A stretch of 16,417 bases of DNA from the NCBI GenBank assembly GCA_900752425.1, contig CAADVE010000120.1, positions 1 through 16,417 of the forward strand, in the 5' to 3' direction. Below the pieces are notes generated by a model. It saw nothing but the letters and a program-made list of their open reading frames with translations. It searched no databases and was not told the DNA's origin. The position numbers were made by a program, and so were the translations under genes. Source of the DNA: an uncultured Collinsella sp. (GTDB lineage: Bacteria; Actinomycetota; Coriobacteriia; Coriobacteriales; Coriobacteriaceae). Positions 13,048-16,417 of this stretch are shown here, in pieces (position 1 is the stretch's first letter; the number at the start of each line of letters is the position of its first letter).

Positions 13048-14010
13048 ATGTCCGAAATCGGTCTGCTGCCGGCATATCTGATCGTCGGTACCGACGGAGT
13101 CAAGCGCGATCACGCCGTCTCGCGTATGAAAGCGCGTCTGGAAAAGTCGGGTATGGTCGAGTTCAACCTCGACGAGCGTGACATGACCAAGGACCCCGAT
13201 ATCGAGTCCATTATCGGATCGCTTAACACCTTTCCGATGGGCAGCGAGTTTCGCCTGGTAATCCTTGACGGCTGTTCAAAGCTCGCCAAGGCGGTCTCGG
13301 AGCCGCTCGTCGAGTACCTCGCAAGTCCCAGCCCCACAACGGTCTGCCTCATCATCGCCGACTCGCTTGCCAAGAACACGCGCCTGTATAAGGCGATCGC
13401 CAAGATCGACAAGAAGGCCGTGATCGATTGCTCCGGCACCAAGCGCTGGGAGCTACCGCGCCGCGTTCAGCAGATGGCGACGCAGCACGGCAAGTCGATC
13501 TCGACGGCGGCAGCCGAGGAACTCGTCTCGCGTTCGGGTGAAAACACTCGCATGCTCGATAACGACTTGGCCAAGCTTGCCCAGATGGTCGAGGCGCCGC
13601 AAATTGAGCTTGCCGATGTGGAGCGCTGGATCGTGCGCACGGCCGAAGTTCAGCCCTGGGACTTCCTCAATGCCGTCTCGGCCCGCGATATGCGCCGCTC
13701 GCTTGAGCTCTTTGGGCTGCTGCCCGCCAAGAGCTATGTGTGGACCTACACGCTGCTATGCGGTCGCATCCGCGAGTTGATCGTCGCCAAGGCGCTCGAC
13801 TCTCGTGGGCAGGGGCGTGAGCTCGCCGCGACACTCAAGCTTCAGGCCTGGCAGGTCAAAAATCACCTGACCTGGGCACGCCGCTTTTCGATGGCGGAGC
13901 TTGTCGCTGCGCTCGAGGGCGCGGTCGATGTGGAGCTCGCACTGAAGGGTTCTGCCGATTCGGAGACCGCGCTTTTGCTCTGGATTACGAACATCTTGAG
14001 AAAATCGTGA
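13048..14010 (+). CDS. holA: DNA polymerase III delta subunit
   Basis: A 320-residue protein in the HolA length range (320-345). Delta opens the beta clamp within the clamp loader. Visible family features are the N-terminal AAA+-like start LLPAYLIVGTDGVKRDHAVS, then FRLVILDGCSKLAKAV, TVCLIIADSLAKNTRLYKAI, and the domain II region VSRSGENTRMLDNDLAKLAQ. The C-terminal helical domain contains ARDMRRSLELFGLL and LQAWQVKNHLTWARRF. It lacks a Walker A motif, as expected of delta. ATG 13048 is chosen because GGGAGGGGAG lies 5-10 nt upstream; the frame continues back to 12985 through the promoter. Sequence conservation in this family is low, but the comEC-holA-rpsT order supports the call strongly. 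Confidence 0.9.
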   Translation: MSEIGLLPAYLIVGTDGVKRDHAVSRMKARLEKSGMVEFNLDERDMTKDPDIESIIGSLNTFPMGSEFRLVILDGCSKLAKAVSEPLVEYLASPSPTTVCLIIADSLAKNTRLYKAIAKIDKKAVIDCSGTKRWELPRRVQQMATQHGKSISTAAAEELVSRSGENTRMLDNDLAKLAQMVEAPQIELADVERWIVRTAEVQPWDFLNAVSARDMRRSLELFGLLPAKSYVWTYTLLCGRIRELIVAKALDSRGQGRELAATLKLQAWQVKNHLTWARRFSMAELVAALEGAVDVELALKGSADSETALLLWITNILRKS

Positions 14011-14058
14011 TGATACCTGCCTATTTGACAAATTCGTTCTATCCCTTTGAGGGGGAGC

Positions 14059-14068
14059 GTGCTATAGT
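14059..14068 (+). promoter_or_regulatory. rpsT promoter (extended -10)
   Basis: GTGCTATAGT is identical to the rpmB promoter element on the other strand (1371-1380). It predicts a start near 14075 and a 69-nt leader. A perfect TTGACA at 14025-14030 is 32 bp from this -10, too far to serve it. Confidence 0.6.
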
Positions 14069-14078
14069 AGGCGCTTGC

Positions 14079-14116
14079 ATGACCTCACCGTGTCTCAGAG
14101 GTGTCATACATTTTTT
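14079..14116 (+). promoter_or_regulatory. Terminator-like hairpin in the rpsT leader
   Basis: ATGAC (14079-14083) and ACC (14087-14089) pair with the contiguous GGTGTCAT (14100-14107), with a 3-nt bulge and a 10-nt loop, followed after three bases by TTTTTT (14111-14116). It would be among the first things transcribed from the rpsT promoter and could attenuate. Two AAGGAACTC repeats (14119-14127 and 14130-14138) follow, the second supplying the ribosome site. Confidence 0.45.
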
Positions 14117-14143
14117 GCAAGGAACTCGAAAGGAACTCCAGAA

Positions 14144-14410
14144 GTGGCAAACATCAAGTCTCAGAAGAAGCGTATCCGCACCAATGAGGCAGCTCGCATG
14201 CGTAACAAGGCTGTCAAGTCCGAGCTCAAGACGCTGACCAAGCACGTCCAGTCCGCCGTCGCCGAGGGCGACGCCGAGAAGGCCCAGGCTGCCCTCAAGA
14301 CCGTCACCAAGCGTCTCGACATGGCTGCCGCCAAGCATGTTATCCACAAGAACCAGGCTTCCAACCGCAAGTCCGGTCTTGCCAAGCTCGTGAACAGCAT
14401 CAACGCCTAA
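14144..14410 (+). CDS. rpsT: 30S ribosomal protein S20
   Basis: An 88-residue, strongly basic helical protein of the small subunit that binds 16S rRNA. The start MANIKSQKKRIRTNEAARMR and the downstream AAKHVIHKNQASNRKSGLAK are family signatures. GTG 14144 is chosen: it begins the canonical MANIKSQKKR, and AAGGA lies about 9 nt upstream. A longer frame from 14075 would run through the leader and is not credible. S20 uses a non-ATG start in other bacteria too (UUG in E. coli, tied to autoregulation). It has its own promoter and strong terminator, so it is monocistronic despite conserved neighbours. Confidence 0.96.
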   Translation: MANIKSQKKRIRTNEAARMRNKAVKSELKTLTKHVQSAVAEGDAEKAQAALKTVTKRLDMAAAKHVIHKNQASNRKSGLAKLVNSINA

Positions 14411-14444
14411 GTTGTAAATTTCACACCACACAGATTACGCGCAT

Positions 14445-14481
14445 AAATGGAGCCTGTTTTATGGAACAGGCTCCATTTTTT
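14445..14481 (+). terminator. Rho-independent terminator after rpsT
   Basis: AAATGGAGCCTGTT (14445-14458) pairs perfectly with AACAGGCTCCATTT (14465-14478) over a 6-nt loop, with six T running to 14481. It is the strongest terminator in the window and ends 25 bp before the lepA ATG, so lepA must have its own promoter in that gap. The symmetrical A and T flanks could make it work in both directions. Confidence 0.95.
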
Positions 14482-14493
14482 GTACCGCTCGGG

Positions 14494-14507
14494 TAAGATA
14501 GTCCGCA
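14494..14507 (+). promoter_or_regulatory. Candidate lepA promoter, start at or next to the ATG
   Basis: TAAGAT (14494-14499) is the only -10-like hexamer between the rpsT terminator and lepA. Seven bases downstream is the A of the lepA ATG, which suggests a leaderless mRNA. No Shine-Dalgarno sequence is present before the ATG. The -35 position falls inside the terminator and is poor. Confidence 0.4.
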
Positions 14508-16318
14508 TGAATACTTCAATTGACATTTCCCACATCCGCAACTTCTCGATCGTTGCGCACATCGACCATGGCAAGTCCACGATCAGTGACCGCATCCTCG
14601 AGCTCACCCATACCGTCGACGAGCGCGATATGGAGTCGCAGCTGCTCGACACCATGGATATCGAGCGCGAGCGCGGCATCACGATCAAGTCTAATGCCGT
14701 TCGCGTGTCCTATGACGCCGACGATGGTGAGACGTATCAGTTCAACCTGATCGATACGCCGGGCCACGTGGACTTTACCTACGAGGTCTCGCGTTCGCTT
14801 GCCGCCTGCGAGGGTGCGGTGCTTGTCGTCGACGCCACGCAGGGCGTCGAGGCGCAGACCGTCTCCAACGCGACGCTCGCCATGAACGCCAACTTGGATA
14901 TCGTGCCCGCTATCAACAAGATCGACCTGCCGTCGGCACACCCCGACGAGGTCAAGACCGAGATCGAGGACGACCTGGCGATCCCTGCCGACGATGCCGT
15001 ATGCGTATCGGGCAAGACCGGCGAGGGCATTCACGATTTGCTGGAGTCTATCGTCTTTTTGATCTCTCCGCCCAAGGGCGATGCGAACGCGCCGCTCAAG
15101 GCGCTTATCCTGGATTCGTATTTCGATGAGTACCGCGGCGTCGTTGCCACGGTCCGCGTCTTTGACGGCTCCATCAAGAAGGGCGATACCCTGCGCATGA
15201 TGCAGGCAGAAGGTGACTTCTTGGTCGACGGCGTGGGCGTCAAGCGTCCTGCCGAGACCCCGGTTGACGCACTGACGGTTGGCGAGGTCGGCTACGTGGT
15301 CACGGGTCTGAAGGATCCTGAGGCCGTGCACGTGGGCGATACCCTCACGTGGGCGTCTAATCCCTGCCCCGAGCCGCTTCCCGGTTACCGCGAGGCCAAG
15401 CCCATGGTCTATACGGGCCTGTTTCCGATCGACAACAAGGATTACGAGAACCTGCGCGACGCTCTCGATAAGCTGCACGTCAACGACCCGTCGTTGGTGT
15501 GGGAGCCCGAGACCTCGGTGGCGCTCGGCTTTGGCTTCCGCGTGGGCTTCTTAGGCCTGCTGCATATGGAAGTCGTCAAGGAGCGCCTGGAGCGCGAGTT
15601 CAACCTTGACCTCATTGCTACGAGCCCTTCGGTGGACTATCACGTCTATAAGACCGACGGCGAGATGATTGATGTTCGCAGCCCGCAGGATCTGCCCGAG
15701 GCTACGCGCATCGAGCGCATTGAGGAGCCTTACCTCAAGGCCAAAATTATCTGCCCGCCCGAGTATACGGGTGCCGTCATGCAGCTCGCTATCGAGCACC
15801 GCGGCATTACAACTGACATGATCCATCTCACGAGCAAATCGGTCGAGATGCGCTTTGACATGCCGCTCGCCGAGCTCATCCTGGACTTCTTTGACCAGCT
15901 CAAGAGTCGCACCAAGGGCTATGCCTCACTCGACTACGAGTTCAACGAGTGCCGTCCCTCCGAACTCGTCAAGCTCGATATTTTGCTTTCGGGCGATGAG
16001 GTGGACGCGCTTTCGTTTATCGTGCACAAGGATAAGGCCTATGGCCTGGCCCGCGGCCTGTGTGACAAGCTCAAGGAAATCATCCCGCGCCAGCTGTTCG
16101 AGGTGCCTATTCAGGGCGCCATCGGCAACAAGATCATTGCCCGCTCTACCGTCAAGGCGCGTCGCAAGGACGTTTTGGCCAAGTGCTATGGCGGCGATAT
16201 CTCGCGAAAGCGCAAGCTGCTCGAGAAGCAGAAAGAGGGCAAGAAGCGCATGAAGGCCATCGGTTCGGTCGAGGTCCCGCAGGAGGCCTTTATGGCGATC
16301 CTAAAGGTAGACGAGTAA
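14507..16318 (+). CDS. lepA: Elongation factor 4 (LepA) translational GTPase
   Basis: A 603-residue EF4, normal length. EF4 is a ribosome-associated GTPase that affects back-translocation and initiation or assembly. GTPase motifs are G1 AHIDHGKST (17-25), G3 DTPGHVDF (83-90) and G4 NKID (137-140), with RGITIKSN in switch I. Domain II and III segments include GYVVTGLKDPEAVHVGDTL and GFRVGFLGLLHMEVVKERLE. The EF4-specific C-terminal domain includes IPRQLFEVPIQGAIGNKIIA, then KARRKDVLAKCYGGDISRKR and KQKEGKKRMK. ATG 14507 matches the family N-terminus; the in-frame ATG at 14447 lies within the rpsT terminator and is excluded. There is no ribosome site. Confidence 0.97.
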   Translation: MNTSIDISHIRNFSIVAHIDHGKSTISDRILELTHTVDERDMESQLLDTMDIERERGITIKSNAVRVSYDADDGETYQFNLIDTPGHVDFTYEVSRSLAACEGAVLVVDATQGVEAQTVSNATLAMNANLDIVPAINKIDLPSAHPDEVKTEIEDDLAIPADDAVCVSGKTGEGIHDLLESIVFLISPPKGDANAPLKALILDSYFDEYRGVVATVRVFDGSIKKGDTLRMMQAEGDFLVDGVGVKRPAETPVDALTVGEVGYVVTGLKDPEAVHVGDTLTWASNPCPEPLPGYREAKPMVYTGLFPIDNKDYENLRDALDKLHVNDPSLVWEPETSVALGFGFRVGFLGLLHMEVVKERLEREFNLDLIATSPSVDYHVYKTDGEMIDVRSPQDLPEATRIERIEEPYLKAKIICPPEYTGAVMQLAIEHRGITTDMIHLTSKSVEMRFDMPLAELILDFFDQLKSRTKGYASLDYEFNECRPSELVKLDILLSGDEVDALSFIVHKDKAYGLARGLCDKLKEIIPRQLFEVPIQGAIGNKIIARSTVKARRKDVLAKCYGGDISRKRKLLEKQKEGKKRMKAIGSVEVPQEAFMAILKVDE

Positions 16319-16322
16319 GTCC

Positions 16323-16417
16323 ATGGCGCTTTCTGAATACAGCAAGCGTCTGCTGGGCGCCTATGCCGAGCAGCCGTTCCTTATGGCTCCCATGGCGGGG
16401 GGAAACCACCCCCCCCA
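16323..16417 (+). CDS. tRNA-dihydrouridine synthase, N-terminal fragment (runs off the window)
   Basis: Thirty-one codons from ATG 16323, four nt after the lepA stop. The translation begins MALSEYSKRLLGAYAEQPFL and then reads MAPMAG. The FLMAPMAG stretch is the N-terminal FMN-barrel signature of Dus enzymes, which reduce tRNA uridines to dihydrouridine; it normally continues V-[ST]-D. Here the sequence instead reads G-N-H-P-P-P from a run of six G, AAACCA and eight C, which looks like sequence error at a contig edge. The call therefore rests on about eight residues. The Dus subfamily cannot be told. No separate promoter is seen, so it is probably co-transcribed with lepA. Confidence 0.6.
   Translation, partial: MALSEYSKRLLGAYAEQPFLMAPMAGGNHPP

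Noticed and set aside
14025..14030. Perfect TTGACA as -35 of rpsT
   Set aside because: No -10-like hexamer at 16-18 bp downstream; the likely -10 (TATAGT, 14063-14068) is 32 bp away.
1..16417. tRNA or rRNA genes, CRISPR arrays, prophage or defence islands
   Set aside because: None seen on reading; no cloverleaf-like segment, spaced direct-repeat array, integrase or restriction/toxin motif stood out. The gene content is conserved housekeeping.

Overview
The window reads as a chromosomal housekeeping segment of an anaerobic, fermentative, GC-rich actinobacterium, most likely from Coriobacteriia (Collinsella-like). Reasons: about 60% GC by eye; an actinobacterial-type integration host factor (mihF) directly before gmk and rpoZ; a four-cysteine L28 protein; a fermentative bifunctional AdhE; and a PyrK/PyrD (class 1B, NAD-linked) dihydroorotate dehydrogenase pair. 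The genus is inferred from gene content, not from a database search.

Layout. 1-625 (-): 5' part of adhE, with its promoter and a paired operator-like palindrome upstream. 779-1023: a 245-bp relic of a Y1/REP-associated-type transposase between 17-bp inverted repeats. 1027-1316 (-): rpmB and its terminator. 1441-1768: pyr leader with a well-formed attenuator. 1769-7092 (+): pyrR-pyrB-pyrC-pyrK-pyrD-pyrF, de novo UMP synthesis without carAB and pyrE, which must lie elsewhere. 7332-9742 (+): mihF-gmk-rpoZ-thiI, packed with 0-5 nt gaps and closed by a strong terminator. 9956-12969 (+): comEA-comEC, DNA uptake. 13048-14010 (+): holA with its own promoter. 14144-14410 (+): rpsT with its own promoter and terminator. 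14507-16318 (+): lepA, possibly leaderless. 16323-end (+): start of a tRNA-dihydrouridine synthase gene, whose last ~15 bases look unreliable.

How it works together. The pyr genes form one regulated unit: PyrR is encoded first, behind an attenuator that probably controls the whole operon. The next block joins nucleoid structure (mIHF), GMP-to-GDP conversion (Gmk), RNA polymerase omega and tRNA 4-thiouridine synthesis. The comEA-comEC-holA-rpsT-lepA order is widely conserved in Gram-positive bacteria.

I found no tRNA, rRNA, CRISPR array, prophage or defence system, and no clear undescribed multigene system. The second-look items are regulatory: the pyr leader, the dyad enclosing the mihF promoter, the double operator of adhE, the terminator-like hairpin in the rpsT leader, a promoter motif shared by both ribosomal-protein genes, and the transposase relic.
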